Shown here in pieces: positions 1 through 5,006 of a DNA stretch of 6,717 nt. Location: positions 1 to 6,717 of the forward strand of contig CAZBEO010000150.1 of assembly GCA_964490935.1 (NCBI GenBank). The letters run 5' to 3'. The translations under genes were made by a program, and so were the position numbers. This stretch comes from JAQVYB01 sp964490935 (GTDB lineage: Bacteria > Verrucomicrobiota > Kiritimatiellia > RZYC01). Numbering within the stretch: position 1 is the stretch's first letter; each line of letters begins with the position of its first letter. Under the pieces are notes generated by a model. That model had not been told where the DNA came from and ran no database searches. It worked only from the letters and a program-made list of their open reading frames with translations.

Positions 1-787
1 GCCCATCCAGCGAGTATCCTGCGATATGCGGAGTGGCGATAAGGGCCCGATCCAGCAGAGGGCGGCTGATCTCCGGTTCCTCTTCCCACACATCCAACAT
101 ACATTCGCCCACCAGGCCGCTATCCATTGCCATGAGCAGGGCCTCCGAATCCGTCACCTCCCCACGTGAAGCATTGAGGAACAGCACCCCGGGACGTGCC
201 TGCGAAAAAAACCGGCAGTCCGCCAAGTGGTACGTGGGGTAGTGTCCTGTCTTCGTCAGCGGCACATGCAGCGTCAGAATGTCGGCATATCTTAGCAGGT
301 CCTCCAGCGGCTGATAACCCGGGTCCCGTGTGGCATCCAACAACGGCGGATCGTTCAGCATCACATTCATCCCCAGTGCGCGACACTTCTCCGCCACCAG
401 GTTCCCCACCGACCCCACACCGATCACACCGATCGTCTTCTCCGACAAAATCAGGTTCTTCCGTTCCGCGAGCCATAGCAGCGAGGCAATGACATACTCC
501 GCCACACTGTTTGCATTGCACCCAGGCGCGGACACGCCGGCGATGCCGCTGCGTGTAAAAAAGGCCCCATCAAAATGATCGCTGCCTGCCGTGGCCGTTC
601 CGACAAACCGCACCGCGCTTCCGACCAGCAGGCTGGCATCCACCTGCGTCTTCGATCGAACAATCAGCGCGTCCGCGCCAGCCACATCATTGCTGTTGAT
701 TGCCTGGTCCGCCAGCACCAGCGTATCGCCCAGCGTGGAAAACGCCTCCCGACTCTGATACACGCTGGTGGCACACACAATCTTCAT
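1..787 (-). CDS. pdxB: Erythronate-4-phosphate dehydrogenase (partial, C-terminus outside window)
   Basis: PdxB oxidises 4-phospho-D-erythronate with NAD in the DXP-dependent route to pyridoxal 5'-phosphate; it is cytosolic. The first 262 residues are present, with no frame break. Seen: an N-terminal stretch with FVGTATAGSDH, then APGCNANSVAEYV, a Rossmann dinucleotide loop GVGSVG, HVPLTKTGHYPTYHLAD, NASRGEVTD, LDVWEEEPEI and TPHIAGYSLDG. The catalytic triad of D-2-hydroxyacid dehydrogenases falls at Arg208, Glu237 and His254, the same numbers as I recall for E. coli PdxB, which separates it from SerA and other family members. About 115-120 residues, including the PdxB-specific dimerisation domain, would lie left of position 1. 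The start at 787 has only a weak purine-rich ribosome site; the out-of-frame ATG just before it leads to an immediate stop. It lies 142 nt downstream of the TPR gene on the same strand. Identity is very likely; only the missing C-terminal domain leaves room for a close paralogue. Confidence 0.93.
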   Translation of the reverse strand, partial: MKIVCATSVYQSREAFSTLGDTLVLADQAINSNDVAGADALIVRSKTQVDASLLVGSAVRFVGTATAGSDHFDGAFFTRSGIAGVSAPGCNANSVAEYVIASLLWLAERKNLILSEKTIGVIGVGSVGNLVAEKCRALGMNVMLNDPPLLDATRDPGYQPLEDLLRYADILTLHVPLTKTGHYPTYHLADCRFFSQARPGVLFLNASRGEVTDSEALLMAMDSGLVGECMLDVWEEEPEISRPLLDRALIATPHIAGYSLDG

Positions 788-929
788 CCGTTCATCGTCT
801 TTCTAGGTCCTTTTTATGCAGACCGCTCTTCACCCGGCATCCGGGCGTTCGCTTTTAAAAATGTAGCAGAATATTCCACCACCGAAAGCCGTTTTCTGTA
901 ACTTTCTCACACCGTGGTTCCAATCTCCT
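788..929 (-). other. pdxB 5' gap with a 7-bp hairpin
   Basis: This 142-nt gap lies between the TPR stop and the pdxB start, read leftward. It contains a stem-loop at 831-847 (7 bp with one G-U pair on the minus-strand RNA, 3-nt loop). No U tract follows it on the minus strand, so it is not an intrinsic terminator for the TPR gene. Just after the TPR stop there is an AAGGAG motif (about 924-929) with no usable start codon at proper distance. I see no convincing promoter; the best -10-like hexamer, TACATT, has no good -35. pdxB may therefore be read from upstream, but that is inference. Confidence 0.3.
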
Positions 930-1331
930 TCATTTAAAATGCTGTTCCTGCTCGGCTTCCGCCATTCGTAAAAGCAGCTTCTCAAAACGCATATCCCCGC
1001 GCAACGCTTTCAGATCATCATCCTCCAGCATCCAGGCCACATCCAAGTATTCCAAATCCACTGCACGGTTCAGCGCGTCGAAGGCAGAATCCGTCTCGCC
1101 GCTGAGGGCGTAACTGCAACCCAGATTATACCAGACCATCGGATCTTCCGGACAAAGGGCCACCAGCTGCAAGTCCGTTCGCAAGCCCTTTTCAATAAAG
1201 CCAGCCCGCGTATAAAGATCACCCAGGGCCTTCAAGGTGCCCTCATGATCACCCAAGCGGTTGCTCACCCCTTCCAGAAAGCGCATTTCCACCAAGGTGT
1301 CATTTTCGTTTTTGTGTTTATATTTCATCAT
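930..1331 (-). CDS. Small TPR-repeat protein
   Basis: A soluble protein of 133 residues from this start, with no signal peptide or membrane segment. Two tetratricopeptide repeats are readable, at about residues 32-63 (ALGDLYTRAGFIEKGL) and 66-97 (WYNLGCSYALSGETDSAFDAL). A capping stretch with DDDLKALRGDMRFEKLL follows, of the kind that often ends short TPR proteins. TPR units form helical hairpins that bind protein partners; the partner is not evident. Start choice: an upstream in-frame GTG at 1352 lies in the loop of the rpmB terminator and is unlikely. ATG codons at 1331 and 1328 directly follow the terminator U tract and lack a Shine-Dalgarno. An ATG at 1286 is a further candidate and would keep both repeats. 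It lies 58 bp downstream of rpmB, so transcription must come from terminator read-through or an unseen promoter. Function unknown beyond a scaffold role. Confidence 0.8.
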   Translation of the reverse strand: MMKYKHKNENDTLVEMRFLEGVSNRLGDHEGTLKALGDLYTRAGFIEKGLRTDLQLVALCPEDPMVWYNLGCSYALSGETDSAFDALNRAVDLEYLDVAWMLEDDDLKALRGDMRFEKLLLRMAEAEQEQHFK

Positions 1332-1362
1332 AAAAAAGACCGCCCGGTTCACGGACGGTCTT
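1332..1362 (-). terminator. Intrinsic terminator of rpmB
   Basis: On the minus strand an 11-bp stem (arms 1352-1362 and 1336-1346, with one G-U pair) closes a 5-nt loop and is followed by a run of six U, the first two of which pair in the stem base. The plus strand has no T tract after the stem, so it acts leftward. It lies 28 bp beyond the rpmB stop, the expected place. Its U tract touches the first ATG of the next gene. Confidence 0.88.
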
Positions 1363-1389
1363 CAAGATTCCAAACCAAACAAAGAGACT

Positions 1390-1620
1390 TCAGCAGGCCT
1401 TGGTCACCTTGCCCGCCTTCAGGCAGCTCATGCAGATGCGCTTGCTCTTCACGCCACCATTCTCCACCACACGAATCTTCTGAAGATTCGGGAGGAATCG
1501 GCGCCGGGTGATCCCCGTGGTATGCAAACCGATGCCGCCTTTGCTCTTACGCAAACCGTGACGAATAATTCTGTTGCCCGTCATAGGGCCTTTTCCACAA
1601 ATTTCACATACCCGCGACAT
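1390..1620 (-). CDS. rpmB: 50S ribosomal protein L28
   Basis: L28 is a small basic protein of the large ribosomal subunit. The 76-residue length fits bacterial L28. It opens with SRVCEICGKGPMTGN and ends with RICMSCLKAGKVTKAC; the middle GLHTTGITRRRFLPNLQKI is typical of the family. Cys5, Cys8, Cys63 and Cys66 form two CxxC pairs, so this is the zinc-binding (C+) form, not the zinc-free paralogue induced under zinc starvation. An extra Cys76 ends the chain. The ATG is preceded by AAGGAG at good spacing. It has its own promoter and terminator and so looks monocistronic, with leakage possible into the TPR gene. Confidence 0.97.
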   Translation of the reverse strand: MSRVCEICGKGPMTGNRIIRHGLRKSKGGIGLHTTGITRRRFLPNLQKIRVVENGGVKSKRICMSCLKAGKVTKAC

Positions 1621-1658
1621 AACACCACTCCTTCTGTATACCTATCAAATGAGCGGGG

Positions 1659-1687
1659 AATATAGGACGCCCCTATCCGCCTGACAA
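1659..1687 (-). promoter_or_regulatory. Sigma70-type promoter of rpmB
   Basis: On the minus strand TTGTCA (1682-1687) is followed after 17 bp by TATATT (1659-1664). The start of transcription should fall near 1652, giving a leader of about 30 nt with a clear AAGGAG. The spacer carries an imperfectly centred inverted repeat, ATAGG-N5-CCTAT (1662-1676), overlapping the -10 edge; it could bind a regulator, but nothing shows that it does. Confidence 0.8.
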
Positions 1688-1769
1688 GAATAAAAAGCGG
1701 CAAATCCATCTTTTGCTCCATCGCTTCTTCATTAACGCATTTTTGAAATGTTGATCTGGAGGAAGGTCA

Positions 1770-1859
1770 ATGGAGGAAAGAGGTACGCCCCGCCGACTTC
1801 TTGACACCTCCGGCAGCGCCGGGTATGCTGGGCTTCAGTTTTTTGGAACTATTTTATGA
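1770..1859 (+). CDS. Possible 29-codon leader ORF overlapping the CsoR-family start
   Basis: This is a small ORF of 29 codons: ATG, GAG, GAA and so on, ending in TGA at 1857-1859. GGAGG at 1758-1762 stands 7 nt before its ATG, a better ribosome site than that of any neighbour except rpmB. Its stop overlaps the start of the next gene as ATGA (1856-1859), the usual geometry of translational coupling. The peptide begins MEERGTPRRLLD and ends in LQFFGTIL; I recognise no domain. Against it: a good sigma70-like promoter lies inside it (1801-1829), and a transcript from there would lack the ORF. I see no strong promoter upstream of 1758. It may be a leader peptide that sets repressor translation, or a chance ORF. 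Confidence 0.38.
   Translation: MEERGTPRRLLDTSGSAGYAGLQFFGTIL
1801..1829 (+). promoter_or_regulatory. Sigma70-type promoter before the CsoR-family gene
   Basis: TTGACA (1801-1806), a 17-bp spacer and TATGCT (1824-1829) give a near-consensus promoter, with transcription expected from about 1836 and a 20-nt leader. The leader has only a weak GGA at 1845-1847 as ribosome site. The spacer holds a perfect inverted repeat, CCGGC-AGC-GCCGG (1811-1823), placed where a dimeric repressor could block polymerase. CsoR-family proteins commonly repress their own genes, so it is a candidate operator, by inference only. Confidence 0.65.
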
Positions 1860-2137
1860 GCGAATCGCAGTTAACCACGCACGAAGAGCAGTTGGCCGCG
1901 CTCTCCCGCATTGAAGGGCAGGTTCGCGGCATTCAGAAAATGATCACCAAGCAGGATTACTGCATTGACATCATCACCCAGATTCAAGCCGTACGCGCCG
2001 CGCTTCACTCCCTGAGCCGAAAAATACTGCGCAAACACATGCAACACTGCGTCACGGAGGCCATACGCGAAGGAAACCAGCAAACCATTGAAGAGAAACT
2101 CAACGAAATCCTCCAGATTCTGAAACGAATGGACTGA
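1856..2137 (+). CDS. CsoR/RcnR/FrmR-family (DUF156) sensor repressor, CsoR-like
   Basis: This is a 93-residue, all-helical DNA-binding repressor of the family that senses Cu(I), Ni/Co, formaldehyde or sulfur species and leaves DNA on binding. Family hallmarks seen: LSRIEGQVRGIQKMI, DYCIDIITQIQAVRAAL and HMQHCVTEAI, with an acidic C-terminal helix. The ligand set is Cys36, His61 and Cys65, the same positions as I recall for M. tuberculosis CsoR, with Tyr35 beside the first Cys. This C-H-C set favours Cu(I) over Ni/Co (RcnR has His at the last site) and over the persulfide sensor CstR (which lacks the His). The Glu that assists copper sensing is not clearly aligned. No copper pump or chaperone gene lies nearby; the next gene, 4 nt on, is a receiver protein. 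The ribosome site is weak, so coupling to the small ORF upstream is possible. Family certain, ligand inferred. Confidence 0.92.
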   Translation: MSESQLTTHEEQLAALSRIEGQVRGIQKMITKQDYCIDIITQIQAVRAALHSLSRKILRKHMQHCVTEAIREGNQQTIEEKLNEILQILKRMD

Positions 2138-2141
2138 CGAC

Positions 2142-2543
2142 ATGAACTCAACACCACCGCGCGTTCTACTGGCCGAAGACGAGGTCATCAACCAAAAGAT
2201 GGCCCTGCACATCCTGAAATCCATGGGCTGCGAAGGGGAGGCCGTCGAAAACGGCCTAGCCGCGATTGAGGCCGTGAAAAACGGGCGCTACGACCTCATT
2301 CTGATGGACATGCAGATGCCCGAGATGGACGGCATCGAAGCCGCTCGAAAGCTGCGCGAACGGGGCTGCTCCACGCCCATTGTCGCCCTCTCCGCCAATG
2401 CCTCGGAAGAAGCACGCGAGGAAGTACTGAAGGCCGGAATGAATGATTTCCTCCAGAAGCCCATCACGCGCAACAAGCTGGAATTGCTGCTCAGGCAATA
2501 CAGTCAGAGAGATTCTTCGGATTATCAACCGAATCCTGCGTAA
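2142..2543 (+). CDS. Stand-alone response-regulator receiver protein
   Basis: This 133-residue protein is a single receiver (REC) domain with no output domain. Seen: acidic pocket Glu12-Asp13, phospho-acceptor Asp56 in LILMDMQMPEMDG, switch Ser84 in PIVALSANA, and Lys106 in GMNDFLQKPI. The style, with AEDEVINQ and a 'GMNDFLQKP' end, is that of receivers from hybrid kinases and phosphorelays rather than OmpR-type regulators. It would take phosphate from a histidine kinase or phosphotransfer protein and act by binding a partner. It follows the CsoR-family gene by 4 nt with no clear ribosome site of its own, so the two are probably one operon with coupled translation. Its last 53 bp overlap the end of the convergent regulator gene. 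All catalytic residues are intact. Partner unknown; the hybrid kinase at 5007 is a candidate only by proximity. Confidence 0.93.
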   Translation: MNSTPPRVLLAEDEVINQKMALHILKSMGCEGEAVENGLAAIEAVKNGRYDLILMDMQMPEMDGIEAARKLRERGCSTPIVALSANASEEAREEVLKAGMNDFLQKPITRNKLELLLRQYSQRDSSDYQPNPA

Positions 2544-3690
2544 GTCGGCGCGTAGAACGCCGCGCCTCAATACGGACTGGAATCACCAGATTGGCAGCAC
2601 CCGTGACCTCCTGACTCCGAACCAAATCCGCCAGCATATCTACGGCTTTGCGACCCATCAGTTCCGTTTCCACATGCACCGTGGTCAGCGGCGGATGACT
2701 AAGCCGAGCCCACGAAATGTCATCGAATCCGATGATCGAAAAATCTTCAGGAACCCGACAGTCCGTTTCCTCATAGAGAAACCGCAGTGCGCCGCAGGCC
2801 ATTTCATCGTTGAAGAAGAATACCCCGGTTGGGCGTTCCCGTGCGCCCAACAACTCCTTCATCGCCCGCATGCCCCCTTCGGGTGTAAAATCGCTCTCCA
2901 CGACCTGAACTTGCTCAGGTTGCAGGCCATAGCGTACGCAGGCCATTTCCGCCCCCATGATGCGCTCTCTGACAAGGCGCATTTCCCGAGGCCCGGTCAC
3001 CATCGCCAATTTCCGATGCCCCTGCACCAACAAATGATCCAAGGCCAGAAATCCGCCATCCTCATTGTCAATATAGATCGAGCTGATCCGGCGACCAAGG
3101 AAACGATCGTTCAGAATCACGGCTGGCATCGAATCGTTCAGCAAGTGCAGGAGGGGTTGCTGATTGGGCGATCCCACCAACAAAGCGCCATCCAAACGGG
3201 CCTGACGGATCATTTCCCAGAAGGATTCGTAGCTCATTCCGTTCGATGAAAACACCACAAAACGTCCTCCGGTACGCTGCACGGCCTGATGCGCCGCCTG
3301 CATCATCTCCGTGTGATAGCCTCCCGTACAGCCTTTATCCGGAACCGAGGAAATCCAGCCGATGGTCAGGCAGTCCAGCCTCCCAGGAACAGCGGGTTCG
3401 CTCACATCGGATACAAAGGTCCCCTTCGCAGGTACAGAATAAATCAACCCGCTATGTACCAGTTCGTTGATCGCCTGGCGTACGGTCGCTTTGTTAATGG
3501 AATAGCGGGCGGCCAGATCATCCATCGAAGGCAGCATATCGCCCGAAATAAACACCCCGCGATCAATCTCCTGCCGCAGCGCATCCGCAAGCTGCTTATA
3601 CAAAAAACGCGGCTTTCCATTACCTTTAAGCAACAAATCACCGTCAATCCCCATAAGTTCAACACCCGAATTTTTTGGTCTTCCAGCCAT
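2491..3690 (-). CDS. GntR-type winged helix fused to LacI/GalR-like sensor: transcriptional regulator
   Basis: A 399-residue cytosolic regulator. Residues about 28-94 form a GntR winged helix (GDMLPSMDDLAARYSINKATVRQAINELVHSGLIYSV... then KGTFV). Residues about 104-372 form a periplasmic-binding-protein-like effector domain of the LacI/GalR kind: LTIGWISS at its start, then DGALLVGS, IDNEDGGFLALDHLL, GHRKLAMVTG, VFFFNDEMACGALRFL and SIIGFDDISWARLSHPPLTTV. This architecture is that of AraR of Bacillus and of many sugar regulators in Lentisphaerota and Kiritimatiellota; the ligand is usually a sugar, not identifiable here. Start: ATG at 3690, with GGGG 5 nt before it, is preferred to the in-frame GTG at 3696. 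The N-terminus, MAGRPK, is short, basic and AT-hook-like. The gene is divergent from ppk2 and overlaps the receiver gene at its 3' end; no sugar genes are adjacent, so its target may be elsewhere. Confidence 0.93.
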   Translation of the reverse strand: MAGRPKNSGVELMGIDGDLLLKGNGKPRFLYKQLADALRQEIDRGVFISGDMLPSMDDLAARYSINKATVRQAINELVHSGLIYSVPAKGTFVSDVSEPAVPGRLDCLTIGWISSVPDKGCTGGYHTEMMQAAHQAVQRTGGRFVVFSSNGMSYESFWEMIRQARLDGALLVGSPNQQPLLHLLNDSMPAVILNDRFLGRRISSIYIDNEDGGFLALDHLLVQGHRKLAMVTGPREMRLVRERIMGAEMACVRYGLQPEQVQVVESDFTPEGGMRAMKELLGARERPTGVFFFNDEMACGALRFLYEETDCRVPEDFSIIGFDDISWARLSHPPLTTVHVETELMGRKAVDMLADLVRSQEVTGAANLVIPVRIEARRSTRRLTQDSVDNPKNLSDCIA

Positions 3691-3713
3691 AAACACCCCA
3701 TTTATTACGCCAT

Positions 3714-3792
3714 ATTATATACTATTTACATACTGGCATACTCCTTATACTAGATTGTATTCGGATTGTTGAACCTTTTTTTTCTTTTTTTT
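3714..3792 (-). promoter_or_regulatory. Promoter region of the GntR-LacI regulator, with ATACT repeats and A-tracts
   Basis: On the minus strand TTCAAC (3768-3773) and TATAAG (3744-3749) stand 18 bp apart, directly downstream of two 8-A runs split by one G (3776-3792), which could serve as an UP element. A second -10 match, TATAAT (3714-3719), lacks a good -35. Four copies of ATACT (plus strand: 3719-3723, 3730-3734, 3738-3742, 3747-3751) lie over the -10 and expected start site. This cluster is a candidate operator for self-repression. The elements are seen; their function is inferred. Confidence 0.5.
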
Positions 3793-3866
3793 CCAGGGCG
3801 GCTTGTAAAACGGAAGGCCTATTGGCAATCACTGACGATTAAAAAATGCAAAAACCCCTGAAAAAC

Positions 3867-3881
3867 AACGCCAAAGGTGTT
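3867..3881 (+). repeat. Short inverted repeat upstream of the ppk2 promoter
   Basis: AACGCC-AAA-GGTGTT is an inverted repeat with one mismatched pair, ending 9 bp before the ppk2 -35. It could be an activator site or chance. The rest of 3793-3890 shows nothing else I can support. Confidence 0.25.
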
Positions 3882-3890
3882 AGGAAAAAC

Positions 3891-3919
3891 TTGTTATCTG
3901 CGGTCCCCGCCTCTACACT
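3891..3919 (+). promoter_or_regulatory. Sigma70-type promoter of ppk2
   Basis: TTGTTA (3891-3896), a 17-bp spacer and TACACT (3914-3919) predict a start near 3926 and a leader of about 60 nt ending in AAGGGA (3973-3978), 7 nt before the ATG. The spacer contains GCGG-TCC-CCGC (3900-3910), a short GC-rich inverted repeat. Confidence 0.65.
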
Positions 3920-3985
3920 ATCCAGAATATTTCGAGGGTGTGCGCAACGCAGCACCACATGAATTCACGGTGAAGGGAACACAGC

Positions 3986-4849
3986 ATGAGCAAACACGAT
4001 AAGAAAAAGAAGATGGGCAAGGCGCTGAAAAAGCAATTGGAAGCCCACTACGAGGAAGTGCAGGACCTGCTCCCTCCCATGCCGAAGAAGGTCTATAACA
4101 AAGAATTGCGCAAGTTGCAGATTGAACTCGTCAAGCTGCAGGAATGGATTCGCCGGAAAGGGTTGAAAGTGGTGGTTCTCTTTGAAGGACGTGACGCCGC
4201 CGGAAAAGGAGGGACCATTAAACGCATCACTCAGAGTCTCAATCCCCGTATCTGCCGCGTCGCCGCCCTCGGAACACCCACCGAAAAGGAAAAAACCCAG
4301 TGGTATTTCCAGCGCTACGCCGCCCACCTGCCAAACAGCGGAGAAATGGTCCTGTTTGACCGCAGTTGGTACAACCGAGCCGGGGTCGAACACGTCATGG
4401 GGTTCTGCACCCAAGAGCAATATGAGGAATTTTTGCAATCCTGCCCGGAATTTGAGACCATGTTGATTCGTTCCGGCATCATCCTGATCAAATACTGGTT
4501 CTCCGTGAGTGACGCCGTGCAGGAGGAGCGCTTTCAAGCCCGCAACCACGACCCGGCAAAACGCTGGAAACTGAGCCCCATGGACCTTGAATCGCGCGAA
4601 AAATGGGTCGAGTATTCCAACGCGAAGGACACCATGTTCGCCCGGACCGACACCCCGCTGGCACCCTGGTATGTGGTGAAGGCCGACGATAAAAAACGCG
4701 CCCGACTCAACTGCATCCATCACCTCCTCTCGCAGCTTTCCTACAAAGACCTCACACCTAAACCGCTCAAGTTGTCCAATCGCACGGAACAGGGCGCCTA
4801 CGTTCGCCCGCCCATGTCCTCGCAACATTTTATCCCGGACGTATATTGA
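3986..4849 (+). CDS. ppk2: Polyphosphate kinase 2, class I type
   Basis: PPK2 enzymes move phosphate between polyphosphate and nucleotides in the cytosol; class I members mainly phosphorylate NDP to NTP at the expense of polyphosphate, and can run backwards. The 287 residues form one P-loop domain after a lysine-rich N-terminus. Seen: Walker A GRDAAGKGG at residues 68-76 (Lys74), followed by TIKRITQSLNPR; TPTEKEKTQWYFQRYAAHLP; Walker B MVLFDRSWYNRAGVEHVMGF with Asp125 and the Arg126 and Arg131 of the lid region; and a C-terminal WYVVKADDKKRARLNCI. One-domain length and motif wording match class I enzymes such as those of Pseudomonas and Sinorhizobium, from memory. The ATG has AAGGGA 7 nt before it. 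The gene has its own promoter, and no clear terminator follows. Its divergent neighbour is a sugar-type regulator, with no known link to polyphosphate. Class (substrate NDP versus NMP) is inferred. Confidence 0.95.
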   Translation: MSKHDKKKKMGKALKKQLEAHYEEVQDLLPPMPKKVYNKELRKLQIELVKLQEWIRRKGLKVVVLFEGRDAAGKGGTIKRITQSLNPRICRVAALGTPTEKEKTQWYFQRYAAHLPNSGEMVLFDRSWYNRAGVEHVMGFCTQEQYEEFLQSCPEFETMLIRSGIILIKYWFSVSDAVQEERFQARNHDPAKRWKLSPMDLESREKWVEYSNAKDTMFARTDTPLAPWYVVKADDKKRARLNCIHHLLSQLSYKDLTPKPLKLSNRTEQGAYVRPPMSSQHFIPDVY

Positions 4850-4919
4850 GGTCCTTTTCAGCCACAGCCAGTCAACATATTCCTCCCCGATCGCAGTCTA
4901 CCGCCGTTCGACAGGGGTA

Positions 4920-4948
4920 TTGACAACCCTCCGTTTATAATCCAGAAT
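4920..4948 (+). promoter_or_regulatory. Candidate promoter of the hybrid kinase gene
   Basis: TTGACA (4920-4925) is followed after 17 bp by CAGAAT (4943-4948), a fair -10 that lacks the first T. A perfect TATAAT (4936-4941) overlaps but lies only 10 bp from TTGACA and has no other -35. Expected start is near 4955, at the edge of the tandem repeat. No intrinsic terminator for ppk2 is visible in 4850-4919, so read-through from ppk2 is also possible. Confidence 0.45.
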
Positions 4949-4955
4949 GGGCATC

Positions 4956-4975
4956 CAGTAAGGCACAGTAAGGCA
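4956..4975 (+). repeat. Perfect 10-bp tandem duplication in the kinase leader
   Basis: CAGTAAGGCA occurs twice, head to tail, with no mismatch, 31 bp before the kinase start. It sits at the expected transcription start or in the first bases of the leader. It may be a slippage product, or a paired site for a regulator; nothing in the sequence decides. Confidence 0.8.
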
Positions 4976-5006
4976 ACTTTTTTGGTAGGGTCCCGTATTG
5001 AGAGAA

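Noticed and set aside
831..847. A hairpin before pdxB considered as a terminator.
   Set aside because: No U tract follows it on the minus strand. On the plus strand there is no transcript to end and the T run is short and displaced.
1261..1665. A 134-codon plus-strand frame across rpmB.
   Set aside because: It runs antisense to rpmB, its terminator and the TPR start, and shows no motif.
2443..3249. A 268-codon plus-strand frame opposite the GntR-LacI regulator.
   Set aside because: It is rich in His, Arg and Pro as expected of an antisense frame, has no ribosome site, and the regulator on the minus strand is unambiguous.
3846..3962. A 38-codon frame starting ATG CAA AAA in the ppk2 upstream region.
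   Set aside because: It has no ribosome site and the ppk2 promoter lies inside it; likely chance.
3965..4828. A 287-codon open frame on the minus strand opposite ppk2, of the same length as PPK2.
   Set aside because: It is a shadow of ppk2. The plus frame has all PPK2 motifs and a good ribosome site, while the minus frame shows no family motif. The equal length is coincidence.
4936..4941. A perfect TATAAT considered as the kinase -10.
   Set aside because: The TTGACA is only 10 bp away and no other -35 stands at 16-18 bp; the TTGACA/CAGAAT pair has better spacing.
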